64,000 nucleotides of DNA from Bin55 sp965220235 (lineage in GTDB: Bacteria; Pseudomonadota; Gammaproteobacteria; Pseudomonadales; Azotimanducaceae), in the NCBI GenBank assembly GCA_965220235.1, contig OZ244815.1, positions 2,666,001 through 2,730,000 of the forward strand, read 5' to 3'. Every line of letters begins with the position of its first letter. Positions within the stretch are counted from its first letter, which is position 1. The translations under genes were made by a program, and so were the position numbers. Below, piece after piece: positions 34,706 to 44,852 of the stretch. The notes beneath the pieces are model-generated. The model saw nothing but the letters and a program-made list of their open reading frames with translations, had not been told where the DNA came from and searched no databases.

Positions 34706-35434
34706 CTACAACTCCGAAGATTCACTCGCGACCACTTGGCAGTCAAAGTCACTAAATACAACACTTTCTTCCCGAGCGATGCGCTTGACCACAAGCGCTC
34801 TGCCGTGTGCGCTGAACGTCATCGATTTGATCAACTTGGCTCCGGTTACAGAGTCCGCGACAAAAGCTACGTGCTGTTCAAAGTTCCGCAGCTTGACGCT
34901 CGGCATAGGTGACGCCGGCTCATCCAGCGAAATCACATATTCAAGTGGACGCATGCCATCCCTAGCGACGGTCAGGCGACCGCTCAGTTTCTCCTCCATA
35001 GCACTTGGAAACTCGCCACTCATCTTCGGTTTGAAATCGAACTCAATGGTTTCCGCGGCATCCTGGCTAGTTTGTACGACGTCGGACATCGTACTTTTGA
35101 AGAATTCAAGGTCGGATGGGGCGTTCCTGCGACGGACTCGTTCGTCCTCCTCTTTCATATAGTCGTCAAGCTCACTCTCTGATGGCTCCGTCCCATCGAC
35201 AGACACAAGCCGCCAGCTTGAATCTGGCGAGTAGTGTTCGACTTGAACACCAGAATCTTCTGACGAATAAGTCCTCGTGTACGCACATGCGATGTCGTCT
35301 TGAGAAATTGACTCTAGAAACTTAGCATACAGCGGATCGAGCTCTTCGGCATCGGCGAGTATCGGTGTCATTGATAAAAACACTGCCAACGACAGTACCA
35401 AAAAACGTCCATTAATTACGGTAACTCGATCCAA
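34706..35434 (-). CDS. Secreted protein of unknown function
   Basis: 242 residues, monocistronic by spacing. The N-terminal hydrophobic segment (FLVLSLAVFLSMTPILADA) is a likely Sec signal, giving a periplasmic protein. The mature part is acidic with alternating strands: DDIACAYTRTYSS, VEHYSPDSSWRLVSVDG, a charged helix ELDDYMKEEDERVRRR, TIEFDFKPKMSGEFP, LTVARDGMRPLEYVISLD and VKSMTF-like KLIKSMTFSAHGRA. The beta-rich layout and the phrase pattern around LSGRLTVARDG recall outer-membrane-lipoprotein-sorting folds, but I cannot name a family. Two cysteines (C49 and C236 by rough count) could form a disulfide. Confidence 0.75.
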   Translation of the reverse strand: MDRVTVINGRFLVLSLAVFLSMTPILADAEELDPLYAKFLESISQDDIACAYTRTYSSEDSGVQVEHYSPDSSWRLVSVDGTEPSESELDDYMKEEDERVRRRNAPSDLEFFKSTMSDVVQTSQDAAETIEFDFKPKMSGEFPSAMEEKLSGRLTVARDGMRPLEYVISLDEPASPMPSVKLRNFEQHVAFVADSVTGAKLIKSMTFSAHGRALVVKRIAREESVVFSDFDCQVVASESSEL

Positions 35435-35724
35435 AACAAATCCTTACATCTAGAAGTGTTAATTTCGAGCAAAAACTGAACGCAGCCTTGCGAACCGTTC
35501 TCCAATCTCCGATTCGTTCTAGTGCGCTCTCGCCGCGACTCGTCAATTGTCTCAATGACCCATTCGACATGAGACTAGCCGCATCGTTGCTTTGAGTCCT
35601 TCATCGCGTTTTTAACAGGCTGTGAATTTGAGGCGACTGATGTAGCAACGTAATGCATGCCTATTTACAAAGAGCGTCGTCCCGGAAGACGCAACTAACC
35701 CGAAGAGCCAATCATTAGCAAGTG

Positions 35725-36504
35725 CTACGCCACGTTCGAGTCCGAGGGGAACAAATCGTGGAATTGCGCTTTACGTAACTTAACGGAACCAGCTATACCG
35801 CGACGCCGCCGTGTTCTCGCCATATTTAGTAGCTCTACGAAGAATGCGAATGCCATGGACGCATAGATCAGTCCTTTTGGTACGTGGATTCCCGTCGATT
35901 CCACAATGAGCGCAAATCCAATCAGAACGAGGAACGCAAGCGCTAGTACTTTGATCGAAGGATGGTTTTCGACGAACCTGCTAATGGCTCCTGCCGTGAA
36001 CATCATCACAATCACTGCGGTCACGATCGCTGCGATCATGACCACGACTTCGTCGACCAACCCGACTGCCGTAATGACCGAATCCAACGAAAACACCATA
36101 TCAATAAGTGCGATCTGAGCTAGCACCCACCCAAACGTCGCGGTCTTGCGGTTGCTCTCGTGTTCCTCAGCCACGCCCAACGAATTGTGAATTTCCAACG
36201 TTGCCTTAAAGACCAGGAATGCGCCTCCAAAGAAGAGGATCAGATCCCGTCCGGAAATCCCATGTTCAAAGATATGGAATAAATCCGCAGTAAGCCCAAT
36301 GATCCAGCTCAAAGTCAATAGCAACAGAATGCGCATAACCATCGCTAAACCCAGACCGATGGTTCGCGCACTTCGCCGCTGATTCGCCGGTAGCTGGTTT
36401 GTTGTTATCGAGATAAAGACGATGTTGTCCACGCCTAATACGATTTCTATCGCCGTCAGCGTGACAAACGCTGCCACTATTTCATACGTAAATGCGAATT
36501 CCAT
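35725..36504 (-). CDS. TerC-family integral membrane protein
   Basis: 259 residues with seven to eight membrane helices. Conserved TerC signatures are present: LTAIEIVLGVDNIVFIS near the start and DMVFSLDSVITAVGLVD in the middle, with acidic residues inside helices that are thought to bind metal ions. Family members are linked to tellurite resistance or manganese export. I place the start at the ATG at 36504, nine bases after GGAGG; a GTG three codons upstream directly follows that site. It stands alone. Confidence 0.92.
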   Translation of the reverse strand: MEFAFTYEIVAAFVTLTAIEIVLGVDNIVFISITTNQLPANQRRSARTIGLGLAMVMRILLLLTLSWIIGLTADLFHIFEHGISGRDLILFFGGAFLVFKATLEIHNSLGVAEEHESNRKTATFGWVLAQIALIDMVFSLDSVITAVGLVDEVVVMIAAIVTAVIVMMFTAGAISRFVENHPSIKVLALAFLVLIGFALIVESTGIHVPKGLIYASMAFAFFVELLNMARTRRRRGIAGSVKLRKAQFHDLFPSDSNVA

Positions 36505-36600
36505 GAACAACACCCTCCACGAGCTGGTCTAACTAAACACGGTCCTATCACCCCGTTTTTATAATCCCGATTCGCGCGCAACCTCGCTAAATTGACCCAA

Positions 36601-36891
36601 ATGGCAACCTCCGAATCTCTAGAAGCCGCGGTATTTCGGCGACTACTCGACCACTTAGATGAGCATAAAGAGGTCCAGAATATCGAGCTGATGAATCTCG
36701 CGGGATTCTGCCGAAACTGCCTCGCCAAGTGGTATGTAGCCGCCGCCGAAGAGGCGGGAGAGAATCTTGACTACGAGGCTGCACGTGAACGCGTCTACGG
36801 TATGCCATACGCCGAATGGAAAGAGAAGTTTCAACTCGAGGCAACACCGGAGCAACTCGCAAAAATGCAACAACACTCGGATCATCACTGA
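36601..36891 (+). CDS. DUF1244 family protein
   Basis: 96 residues. The long conserved core is unmistakable: VFRRLLDHLDEH, NIELMNLAGFCRNCLAKWY, AAAEEAGENLDYEAARERV and YGMPYAEWKEKFQ. The family is small, alpha-helical and of unknown function, with a conserved Cys-x-x-Cys (FCRNCL) that could bind a metal or act in redox chemistry. ATG at 36601 is preferred over an in-frame TTG three codons earlier. Fifteen bases before lepB, so probably co-transcribed. Confidence 0.9.
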   Translation: MATSESLEAAVFRRLLDHLDEHKEVQNIELMNLAGFCRNCLAKWYVAAAEEAGENLDYEAARERVYGMPYAEWKEKFQLEATPEQLAKMQQHSDHH

Positions 36892-36906
36892 CTCCGGCTC
36901 CGGCAC

Positions 36907-37635
36907 ATGACAGAATCCAATCAGACTGACGGTCGCGTCAGTCGACTGACACGGTTTTGGCGAGAGTGGCGAGGTTTCGTCTACTTCGTCATCGCAATGA
37001 TCCTGTTTCGCTCGGTCATCGCGGACTGGAATCAGGTACCTTCTGGCAGCATGGAACCCAACATCATGGTTGGGGACCGAATCGTTGTCGACAAGATCAG
37101 CTACGACTTACGTGTCCCGTTCACGCTTACGCGTATTCATCAATGGAGTGATCCTGAGCGTGGCGACGTAATCACGTTTCCCAATCCGCGTGATGACGAG
37201 GTCTATGTCAAGCGTCTGATCGCCGTACCCGGCGACGTCGTCGAAATGAGGAACAATCGCCTAATCATCAACGGCGAGAGAGGCACCTATCGGCAAGTCG
37301 AGGGAGACCTTGCGAATCAACTGTCGTCACAACTCCATCAACGAAGCCTGAGGACCCATCGGCTACTTGAGGAAACCGTGCTTGGCAGCACCAGAATCAT
37401 CATGGAGTCACGACGGCGCGGCAATCCAATGACTCGCTCATTCGGTCCCATTGAAGTACCCGCGGACTCGTTCTTTGTTATGGGCGACAATCGTGATAAC
37501 AGCAAGGATTCGAGGGAGTTCGGCTTTCTTGAACGTGACCGCATACTAGGTCGCGCTTACGCTATCGCGTTCTCAGTGGACACAAGTAAGTACTACATGC
37601 CGCGACCGAGTCGGTTCTTTACTGACCTAGAGTGA
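36907..37635 (+). CDS. lepB: Signal peptidase I LepB
   Basis: Cleaves signal peptides from exported proteins at the inner membrane. 242 residues: one N-terminal membrane helix (GFVYFVIAMILFRSVIADW), the catalytic serine motif QVPSGSMEPNIMVGD (Ser48), box C/D with the catalytic lysine YVKRLIAVPGDVVEM (Lys102) and box E FFVMGDNRDNSKDSREFGF. The single anchor and short length resemble non-enterobacterial forms rather than the two-helix E. coli LepB. Confidence 0.95.
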   Translation: MTESNQTDGRVSRLTRFWREWRGFVYFVIAMILFRSVIADWNQVPSGSMEPNIMVGDRIVVDKISYDLRVPFTLTRIHQWSDPERGDVITFPNPRDDEVYVKRLIAVPGDVVEMRNNRLIINGERGTYRQVEGDLANQLSSQLHQRSLRTHRLLEETVLGSTRIIMESRRRGNPMTRSFGPIEVPADSFFVMGDNRDNSKDSREFGFLERDRILGRAYAIAFSVDTSKYYMPRPSRFFTDLE

Positions 37636-37717
37636 TACCTTTCGCTTCAGAATCGGTAACATTTTGATGACGGCAGCGGTCTAAACTGCCGCAGAGTTAA
37701 ATGATTAGGACGTTTCT

Positions 37718-39820
37718 TTGCCTCACTTAATCCGAATACTGGCCGGAATTTGCATTCTCTCAGTCACCAGCACACTGGTTGCAGAGAGTGAAGCAACATT
37801 TCTACCCACGCTTGAGCCGTTAACTGTCCATCCACGAGCCGCTCGTTTCATAGTTGACCAGGTAAGGAGCAACCACCTAATTCGAAACGCGCCGTTGAAC
37901 GACGACGCTTCTTCACAAATATTCGATCGTTATCTGGAAGTTCTCGACCGCCGCAAGCAGTTTTATCTCGCCGGTGATATCGAAGAGTTCGAGACGTTTA
38001 GGTACGAATTCGACGATGCACTCAAGCGAGGCCGTCTCGAACTTGCGTTCAAGATGATCAACCGACTGCAATCACGTCGTGACGCCCGCTACGAATGGAT
38101 TCTCAAGCGACTTGAGCCCGGTATAGCTTCTTTCGACCTGGCATCCAGCGTGCAACTGCCGTTGGATCCTGATGATCTTGCATGGCCGAAGGATGAAGCC
38201 GACGCGGACCTACGCTGGGAGCACAATCTAACTGACGCCATCATCCATATGCGACTCAATAAGCGTGAGCCGGATGAGATACTCGATCTACTCACGAAGC
38301 GTTACACCAATCGTCGCAATCAGAACCGTCAGTTCACATCCGAGGAAGCGTTCGCAGACTACATCAATTCGTTCACTTACATCTACGACCCCCACACGGT
38401 TTATTTCTCGCCACGGGACGCCGAGGACTTTCACATGTCCATGCGCATGTCCCTTGAGGGTATCGGTGCGCTACTTGGTACAGAAGACGAATATGTCAAA
38501 GTAATAAGCCTCGTAAAAGGCGGACCTGCCGAACTGGATGGCGAACTCAACGCAGCGGATCGAATCGTCGCAGTTGGTCAAGATCCCGATGGTCCCATGA
38601 TTGACGTAGTCGGACGACGAATTCAAGATGTGGTCGATCTAATCCGTGGTCCAAGAGGGACTGTCGTCAGATTGGAGGTTTTAGAACCCGTGAGTTCTGG
38701 AGGTGCGTCCAAGATCATCGCCATTACTCGCGACAAGGTGAAGCTCGAAGAAACGGCTGCAAAGAAGAAAGTGTTTTCGCTCGAATATGACGGAATCGAA
38801 CGCAAGATTGGCGTCATCGAGTTACCCAAGATGTATGCCGATCTCGCCGGAGAACAACGCGGTGAGGAAGACTATCGCAGCGCAACTAGAGACGTCGAAA
38901 AGTTGATCGGCGAGCTCAAAGAAGAGAACATCGACGGCTTGGTCTTGGATCTCCGTAACAACGGTGGTGGTTCGCTTCCCGAAGCCCACAAACTCGTCGG
39001 TTTATTTATCGAAACAGGACCTACGGTGCTCGTCAAAGGTCTTGGTCGCCGTCAACAAGCGATGAAAGATGAAGATCCGAACATTGCCTACGACGGTCCA
39101 TTAGCAGTCTTGGTCAACCGGAGTTCCGCATCCGCGTCCGAAATATTCGCCGGTGCCATTCAAGATTACGGTCGAGGATTGGTACTCGGTACACGGACGT
39201 ACGGCAAAGGGTCAATTCAATCGATCCTCTCGTTGAACCATGGTCAACTAAAGATCACACAAGGCAAGTACTACCGCATAACAGGGAAAACCACGCAGCA
39301 TAGTGGTGTTAAACCCGACATTGAATTTCCTGAACTCATCGATTCAGAGGCCGTGGGAGAAAGTTCGTACCAGAACGCTCTCGAACTTGACATCATCGAA
39401 CCTGCGGAGTACGAAGTACTAGCGGATATCGATAGCGTGATCACTACCTTGACCCAAAAACACGAGGAGCGGACGAAAGACGATCCTCATTTCGATTACT
39501 ACCGACGCTTTGCAGAACGTATAGATTTCAATCGAAGCATCACGCACGTATCTCTCAACGAAGATGAACGACGGGCACGTCGAGCCGAGAGTGCGGCTTG
39601 GCGCCTCAAGACAGAGAATGACTACCTGAGAGCGCTAGGCGAGGAACCTGCGCCAACCATCGAGGAGCTAGACACCATCATGGGTGAGCTGCCAAGAAAG
39701 CGCGCCGAGGAAGTCGATGGCATGGTTGAAGAGTCAGGCCGAATTCTCCTGGACTACATCAACATCAGTCCAACGTTAGCTTATCGTGAGAGTACTACCG
39801 CAGCCGCGTTAGAGAACTAA
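37718..39820 (+). CDS. prc: Carboxy-terminal processing protease Prc/Tsp
   Basis: A periplasmic S41A serine protease that degrades misfolded and tagged proteins. 700 residues. A signal peptide (ILAGICILSVTSTLVA) is followed by the TSP N-terminal region (FDRYLEVLDRRKQFYL), a PDZ domain (YVKVISLVKGGPAELDGELNAADRIVAV) and the protease domain (GVIELPKMYAD, LVLDLRNNGGGSLPEAHKL). The catalytic Ser is in NRSSASASEIFAGAIQDYG (about residue 470) and the Lys in TYGKGSIQ (about 496). A C-terminal DUF3340-type extension follows. The start is TTG with TTAGGA upstream; an ATG at 37701 is out of frame. Confidence 0.95.
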   Translation: MPHLIRILAGICILSVTSTLVAESEATFLPTLEPLTVHPRAARFIVDQVRSNHLIRNAPLNDDASSQIFDRYLEVLDRRKQFYLAGDIEEFETFRYEFDDALKRGRLELAFKMINRLQSRRDARYEWILKRLEPGIASFDLASSVQLPLDPDDLAWPKDEADADLRWEHNLTDAIIHMRLNKREPDEILDLLTKRYTNRRNQNRQFTSEEAFADYINSFTYIYDPHTVYFSPRDAEDFHMSMRMSLEGIGALLGTEDEYVKVISLVKGGPAELDGELNAADRIVAVGQDPDGPMIDVVGRRIQDVVDLIRGPRGTVVRLEVLEPVSSGGASKIIAITRDKVKLEETAAKKKVFSLEYDGIERKIGVIELPKMYADLAGEQRGEEDYRSATRDVEKLIGELKEENIDGLVLDLRNNGGGSLPEAHKLVGLFIETGPTVLVKGLGRRQQAMKDEDPNIAYDGPLAVLVNRSSASASEIFAGAIQDYGRGLVLGTRTYGKGSIQSILSLNHGQLKITQGKYYRITGKTTQHSGVKPDIEFPELIDSEAVGESSYQNALELDIIEPAEYEVLADIDSVITTLTQKHEERTKDDPHFDYYRRFAERIDFNRSITHVSLNEDERRARRAESAAWRLKTENDYLRALGEEPAPTIEELDTIMGELPRKRAEEVDGMVEESGRILLDYINISPTLAYRESTTAAALEN

Positions 39821-41655
39821 TGGGCAAATTCGAGTGCGCGAGAATCGATGGTCTCGCGCAATTTCTCCTTAAAGGTCGCGAGTGGCATCGTAGTCTGTTC
39901 GCGCACACCGTAGCGTCGTAACGTAACTTCGTTTGCCGCGGCTTCACGCTCACCGACTATCAGCAGGTTTGGAATCTTCCGGGTCGTACCTTCACGGATT
40001 TTTTTCGACACCGTATCACTGCTTGAACCTAGTTCCGCGCGGACAAATTCCGAGCGAAGTTCATTAATGATCCTTTGGGCATACTCATCGAATTGTTCTG
40101 ATACGGTAAGCACTTGAACCTGCACTGGTGCAAGCCAAGTCGGAAAGGCTCCACCAAAGTGTTCGATCAAGAAAGCCACGAAACGTTCGTGGGTCGAAAA
40201 CGGTGCGCGATGAATGCAATACGGAACATGCTCTTCGCCATCAGGACCGATGTACTTCAAATCCAGCCGCTTCGGAATGGCAAAATCGAGCTGGACCGTA
40301 CTCAACGACTCTTCCCGTCCGGTCACAGTCGGGAATTGCACATCAATCTTGGGTCCGTAAAACGCCGCTTCACCTTTCGCTTCGACGTAGTCTAGCTCGA
40401 GTTCATTTAGGATATTTCGCAGAACATCCTGCGACGATTCCCAAGCCTCAGGTTCGTCGACATATTTGTTTTTGCCCTGCGGGTCTTCCGGATCCCAGCA
40501 GCTAAGACGTAGCGTGTAATTCTTCAGTCCGAGGATGGAATACGCACGGTCGTACAGTGCGATCACGTTTCGAAACTCTTCGGCGATTTGATCTTCCGTG
40601 CAGTAAATATGTGCGTCGTTCATGCACATACCTCTAACCCGTAGTAGACCACCAACGGCACCGGAATCCTCGAAGCGGTAGACGTGGCCGTACTCGGCGA
40701 GGCGTACAGGCAGTTCGCGATAGCTTCGAAGCGACGAGTCGAAAATCTTGTGGTGATGCGGACAGTTCATCGGTTTGAGCACGTAGGCTTCCTTTACGGA
40801 TTCACCATGTTCCGTCTGCTCAAGCACTTCGATCGGCGGATACATATCGTCCGCGTAATACGGCAGATGACCCGTCCGATAGAAAAGGTCTTGCTTTGCG
40901 ATGTGCGGCGTCGCAACGCGTTGATAGCCGTCCATGAACTCCAACTCACGCGCGAGTTTTTCAAGCTCGTCTCGAATGATGGTGCCATTAGGAAGCCACA
41001 ATGGTAAGCCACGACCGATTTCGTTATCGATCGCGTAAATGCCAAGTTCTCGTCCTAGTTTCTTGTGATCTCTCTCCTGAGCGAGTTCGTATGCCTCGAC
41101 GTGTGCATCCAAGGTGGCTTTATCCTCGAATGCCCATGCATAGATACGGGTCATCATCGTATTGCGTGAATCTCCACGCCAATACGCACCTGCGACACTT
41201 CTTATCTTGAAAGCGTCCCGCGGGATGTCCTTGGCAGTGTCAACATGCGGACCTTCGCACATGTCCAAGAACGGGCCGTTGCGGTAAAACGAAAGCGACT
41301 CGAGCCCGTTTTTCTCGCATAGTTCCTCGGCATATTCCCGCTTGTAAGGCTCTCCCATTTCATCGATGCGCATTAGTGCTTCCGATTTCGGGAGTTCCTC
41401 TTGATAAAACCGCTGCCCCTTCTTCAGAATTCGACGCATACGTCGTTCTAGATCCGGAAAGTCAGCTTCCGTGATCGGTTCCGGCAGGACGAAGTCGTAA
41501 TAGAAGCCATCCTGGATAGGAGGTCCGAACCCAAGTGTCGCACCTTCACGCAATTCAAGTACAGCTTGCGCGAGCACATGCGCCAAACTATGACGGATGC
41601 GATACAGCTCATCGCCGCCTGAGACGTCGATTTCGCCAGAGTGTTCGAAAGGCAC
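39817..41655 (-). CDS. thrS: Threonyl-tRNA synthetase ThrS, lacking the TGS domain
   Basis: 612 residues, GTG start preceded by AGGAG. The usual N-terminal TGS domain is absent: the protein begins directly before the editing domain. That domain is intact (RHSLAHVLAQA; LDMCEGPHV; AGAYWRGD). The class II core has motif 2 region VRGMCMNDAHIYCTEDQ, the zinc ligands in MNCPHHHKI, NDAHIY and CIHRAPF, and STVQLDFAIPKRLDL. The anticodon-binding domain ends the protein. Bacterial motif 2 is normally RGFTQDDAHIF, so RGMCMNDAHIY is atypical for gammaproteobacteria. There is no infC after it; it runs convergent to prc with a 4-base overlap. Possibly an acquired or additional copy. Confidence 0.95.
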   Translation of the reverse strand: MPFEHSGEIDVSGGDELYRIRHSLAHVLAQAVLELREGATLGFGPPIQDGFYYDFVLPEPITEADFPDLERRMRRILKKGQRFYQEELPKSEALMRIDEMGEPYKREYAEELCEKNGLESLSFYRNGPFLDMCEGPHVDTAKDIPRDAFKIRSVAGAYWRGDSRNTMMTRIYAWAFEDKATLDAHVEAYELAQERDHKKLGRELGIYAIDNEIGRGLPLWLPNGTIIRDELEKLARELEFMDGYQRVATPHIAKQDLFYRTGHLPYYADDMYPPIEVLEQTEHGESVKEAYVLKPMNCPHHHKIFDSSLRSYRELPVRLAEYGHVYRFEDSGAVGGLLRVRGMCMNDAHIYCTEDQIAEEFRNVIALYDRAYSILGLKNYTLRLSCWDPEDPQGKNKYVDEPEAWESSQDVLRNILNELELDYVEAKGEAAFYGPKIDVQFPTVTGREESLSTVQLDFAIPKRLDLKYIGPDGEEHVPYCIHRAPFSTHERFVAFLIEHFGGAFPTWLAPVQVQVLTVSEQFDEYAQRIINELRSEFVRAELGSSSDTVSKKIREGTTRKIPNLLIVGEREAAANEVTLRRYGVREQTTMPLATFKEKLRETIDSRALEFAH

Positions 41656-41682
41656 GGGTCCGCTCCTAAAGCAGTTTCGCGG

Positions 41683-44358
41683 TCAAGCCGCCTCACCAGT
41701 GATGTTGTTTAGTACGTATTGCAAGATGCCGCCACACTTGAAATACTCAATTTCGTTGTCCGTATCTAGGCAACTGAGCACACGATGTGCGTCGGTCATG
41801 CCATCAGCACGCGTGATCATCATTTTCAGTTCTTGTCGTGGGGTAATCTCCGTCTGCCCATCCGCGAAACCGATGGAGACCAATTCCGAACCATCGAGTT
41901 TTAATTCCTGACGTGACTCATCGTCCATGAATAGCAAAGGTAATACACCCATACCGACCAGATTTGACCGGTGAATGCGTTCGAAACTCTCCGCAATCAC
42001 AGCTTTTACACCGAGTAAGCGCGTACCTTTGGCCGCCCAATCACGGCTTGAACCGGTGCCATACTCCTTCCCGGCAAAGACGACCAACGGCGTGTCTTCG
42101 CGTTCGTAACGATTGGCGGCGTCATAGATCGAAACTTGCTCACCCGTCGGGGCATGTTTCGTATACCCCCCTTCAACATCCGAGAGCATCTCGTTGCGGA
42201 TGCGAATGTTTGCAAACGTGCCTCGCATCATGACTTCATGATTCCCTCTACGAGACCCGTATGAGTTGAAATCAAGAACTTGCACGCCATTTTGTTGGAG
42301 GTACTCACCCGCAGGACTAGCCGGTTGTATCGCGCCGGCCGGTGAAATGTGATCCGTCGTCACTGAATCACCAAGGATTGCCAGAACACGGGCTTGGTCG
42401 ATGATGACCGATTGATCTAAGTCACCGCCGACCGAGAAGAACGGAGGTTGCTTGATGTACGTGGACTCTTCCCAGCCGTAGGTACTGGACTCGTCAACCG
42501 AGATTTCGCGCCAGGCTTCCGGTCCCGTGAAAACGTCACTATATTGACGCGAGAACATGGATGCGGTCACGCGACCAACAACCGCGTCCACCTCTTCTGA
42601 ACTAGGCCAAATGTCTCGAAGGAAGACGTCGGTGCCGTCACTGTCCTGACCGAGCGGCTCAGTCGTCAGGTCAATTCTTGTCGTTCCTGCGATCGCGAAT
42701 GCGACGACCAAAGGTGGTGATGCCAGCCAATTTGCTCGGACTTCCTGATGTACCCGACCTTCAAAATTTCGATTTCCGGATAATACTGCCGATACGGTTA
42801 GATCGCCCTCAGCGATCGCTTTTGAAATTGCTTCCGGAAGAGGACCGGAATTGCCGATGCACGTTGTACAACCATATCCGACTAAATTGAAACCGACTTG
42901 ATCCAAAGCCGACTGCAATCCGGTCTCCTCAAGATATTCGGTTACGACCTTGGATCCCGGCGCCAACGACGTCTTAACCCATGGCTTGACCCGTAAACCC
43001 TTGTCGAGGGCATTTTTCGCCACCAAACCTGCTGCAAGCATCACTGCAGGATTTGACGTATTCGTGCACGATGTAATCGCGGCAATAACGACGTCGCCAT
43101 TTTTCAGCGAATAGTTTCCGCCTTCAACTGAAATAGCACCTTCGTTGGAATGGGGGTGACCCGAACTAGCTGCCACGTCGAACGCTTCTCGAATTCCAGC
43201 AAGAGAAACGCGATCTTGTGGCCGTTTCGGTCCAGCGAGCGAAGGCTCGACTTCTGATAGATCAAGATGCAACAGCTCTGAGAATTCGGGTTCATTGCTT
43301 TCGTCGAGCCACATTCCCTGTTGTTTCGCGTACGCTTCTACGAGCGCGATAGTTTCGGCAGCTCGAGACGAAAGTTCCAAATACTTGATGGTCTCCTGAT
43401 CGACAGGGAAGAAACCACAGGTCGCACCATATTCCGGCGCCATGTTTGCAATCGTCGCTCGGTCAGCTAATGAAAGATGCTTCACCGAAGGTCCAAAGAA
43501 CTCGACGAATTTACCAACTACCCCGTGCGCACGTAGCAACTCAACGACTCGTAGTACCAAATCAGTCGCCGTTACGCCTTCTGCCAGCTCTCCGGTCAGC
43601 CGTACACCGACCACTTTAGGAACGAGCATCGAAATGGGTTGACCCAACATCGCCGCTTCGGCTTCGATGCCGCCGACACCCCAACCGAGCACACCCAGTC
43701 CATTTACCATGGTCGTGTGACTGTCGGTGCCGACTAATGTGTCGGGATATGCGATTGTCTTACCGTTTTCCTCTCTCGACCAGACCACTTTTGCCAAATA
43801 CTCAAGATTGACCTGGTGACAGATTCCGGTGCCCGGAGGCACAACCCGGAAGTTATCGAACGCATGTTGCCCCCATCGGAGGAACCGATATCTCTCACCA
43901 TTCCGCCCCATTTCTGCTTCAACATTTGCTGCGAACGCGCCGGACGAACCAAAATGATCGACCATAACAGAGTGATCGATTACTAGGTCTACTGGAGTTA
44001 GCGGGTTGATTAATGCGGGATCGGCACCAGCCGCGACCGTTGCTCCTCGCATAGCCGCCAAATCGGCAACCGCAGGTACGCCCGTGAAGTCCTGCATGAG
44101 AACTCGCGCGGGTCGATAGGCGATTTCAGCCGATTCAGCATCGCGTACGTTCCATCTGCCAAGATTCACGATATCACTCTGCTTGACAGAGTTTGAATCC
44201 TCGAATCGAAGTAGATTCTCAAATAGCACTTTGAGCGAAATCGGCGTCTTTGTTACGTCACCAGCGCCATTCTGCGCCGCGAGATTTAAGTCAAAATACT
44301 CGTACTCGTGGTCACCTACGAAGAGGGTTGAACGGCATCTAAAAGAGTCAACACTCAC
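41683..44358 (-). CDS. acnA: Aconitate hydratase A
   Basis: Interconverts citrate and isocitrate in the TCA cycle with a [4Fe-4S] cluster. 891 residues from a GTG at 44358 preceded by AAGGAA; the frame extends 11 codons further but MSVDSFRCRSTL matches the normal start. The cluster cysteines are in TSCTNTSNPAVML and GYGCTTCIGNSGPLP. Also seen are VGTDSHTTMVNGLGVLGWGVGG, GSRRGNHEVMMRGTFANIR and the swivel-domain AGKEYGTGSSRDWAAKG. Followed by thrS after 27 bases, probably one transcript. Confidence 0.97.
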   Translation of the reverse strand: MSVDSFRCRSTLFVGDHEYEYFDLNLAAQNGAGDVTKTPISLKVLFENLLRFEDSNSVKQSDIVNLGRWNVRDAESAEIAYRPARVLMQDFTGVPAVADLAAMRGATVAAGADPALINPLTPVDLVIDHSVMVDHFGSSGAFAANVEAEMGRNGERYRFLRWGQHAFDNFRVVPPGTGICHQVNLEYLAKVVWSREENGKTIAYPDTLVGTDSHTTMVNGLGVLGWGVGGIEAEAAMLGQPISMLVPKVVGVRLTGELAEGVTATDLVLRVVELLRAHGVVGKFVEFFGPSVKHLSLADRATIANMAPEYGATCGFFPVDQETIKYLELSSRAAETIALVEAYAKQQGMWLDESNEPEFSELLHLDLSEVEPSLAGPKRPQDRVSLAGIREAFDVAASSGHPHSNEGAISVEGGNYSLKNGDVVIAAITSCTNTSNPAVMLAAGLVAKNALDKGLRVKPWVKTSLAPGSKVVTEYLEETGLQSALDQVGFNLVGYGCTTCIGNSGPLPEAISKAIAEGDLTVSAVLSGNRNFEGRVHQEVRANWLASPPLVVAFAIAGTTRIDLTTEPLGQDSDGTDVFLRDIWPSSEEVDAVVGRVTASMFSRQYSDVFTGPEAWREISVDESSTYGWEESTYIKQPPFFSVGGDLDQSVIIDQARVLAILGDSVTTDHISPAGAIQPASPAGEYLQQNGVQVLDFNSYGSRRGNHEVMMRGTFANIRIRNEMLSDVEGGYTKHAPTGEQVSIYDAANRYEREDTPLVVFAGKEYGTGSSRDWAAKGTRLLGVKAVIAESFERIHRSNLVGMGVLPLLFMDDESRQELKLDGSELVSIGFADGQTEITPRQELKMMITRADGMTDAHRVLSCLDTDNEIEYFKCGGILQYVLNNITGEAA

Positions 44359-44852
44359 GCGTCTTTCCTTGATTCTCGTGGGTTCGTGCAACTACCACCA
44401 TCCAATTGAAACGGTAGAGCACGGGAGCGGAAGCGCGCGAATTGTAAGAACTTCACGGTCCGTACACACTGAGCCGATGGTTCTGCGCTCCCTACTAGAC
44501 TCACCTTACGTGGCGAAGCTCCCAGAAGGAGGAAATACTCGACAACTGGTTCCATTCATCGACTCTCTTGATCATATCTAAAAACACGTCTGTGCAATCG
44601 ACGATTACGTCTTAAGCCCGTGGGAGCTGTGAAACTGAGCGTCAGAATTTCGCTCAATTGGTTTTGCGAGTTATAAGCGTCTGCAGCCTACACTACCCGA
44701 TCGGTGAGCGCGATACAGAGTACAGAATTCGTTGTATAGTTGACTGTCGCTCTCTGTACATTCAGGTTTATACTTGGGACGCATTTAGTGGGATTGGTCG
44801 TTGTGTCCAGCTATTTTCTGTGCGAATTAATGTACTCAGATTGTGAGTTTTT
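44359..44852. other. Intergenic region between acnA and the toxin-like pair
   Basis: About 490 bases between divergent genes. It should contain the acnA promoter on the minus strand and that of the small gene pair on the plus strand. I see some imperfect repeats of GTACAG/CTGTAC type around 44715-44765, which could be an operator for the pair, but nothing strong. Short frames have no similarity. Confidence 0.4.

Noticed and set aside
35640..35700. GCGTC/GACGC small hairpin downstream of terC
   Set aside because: A five-base stem with mismatches and no T-tract; too weak to call a terminator.
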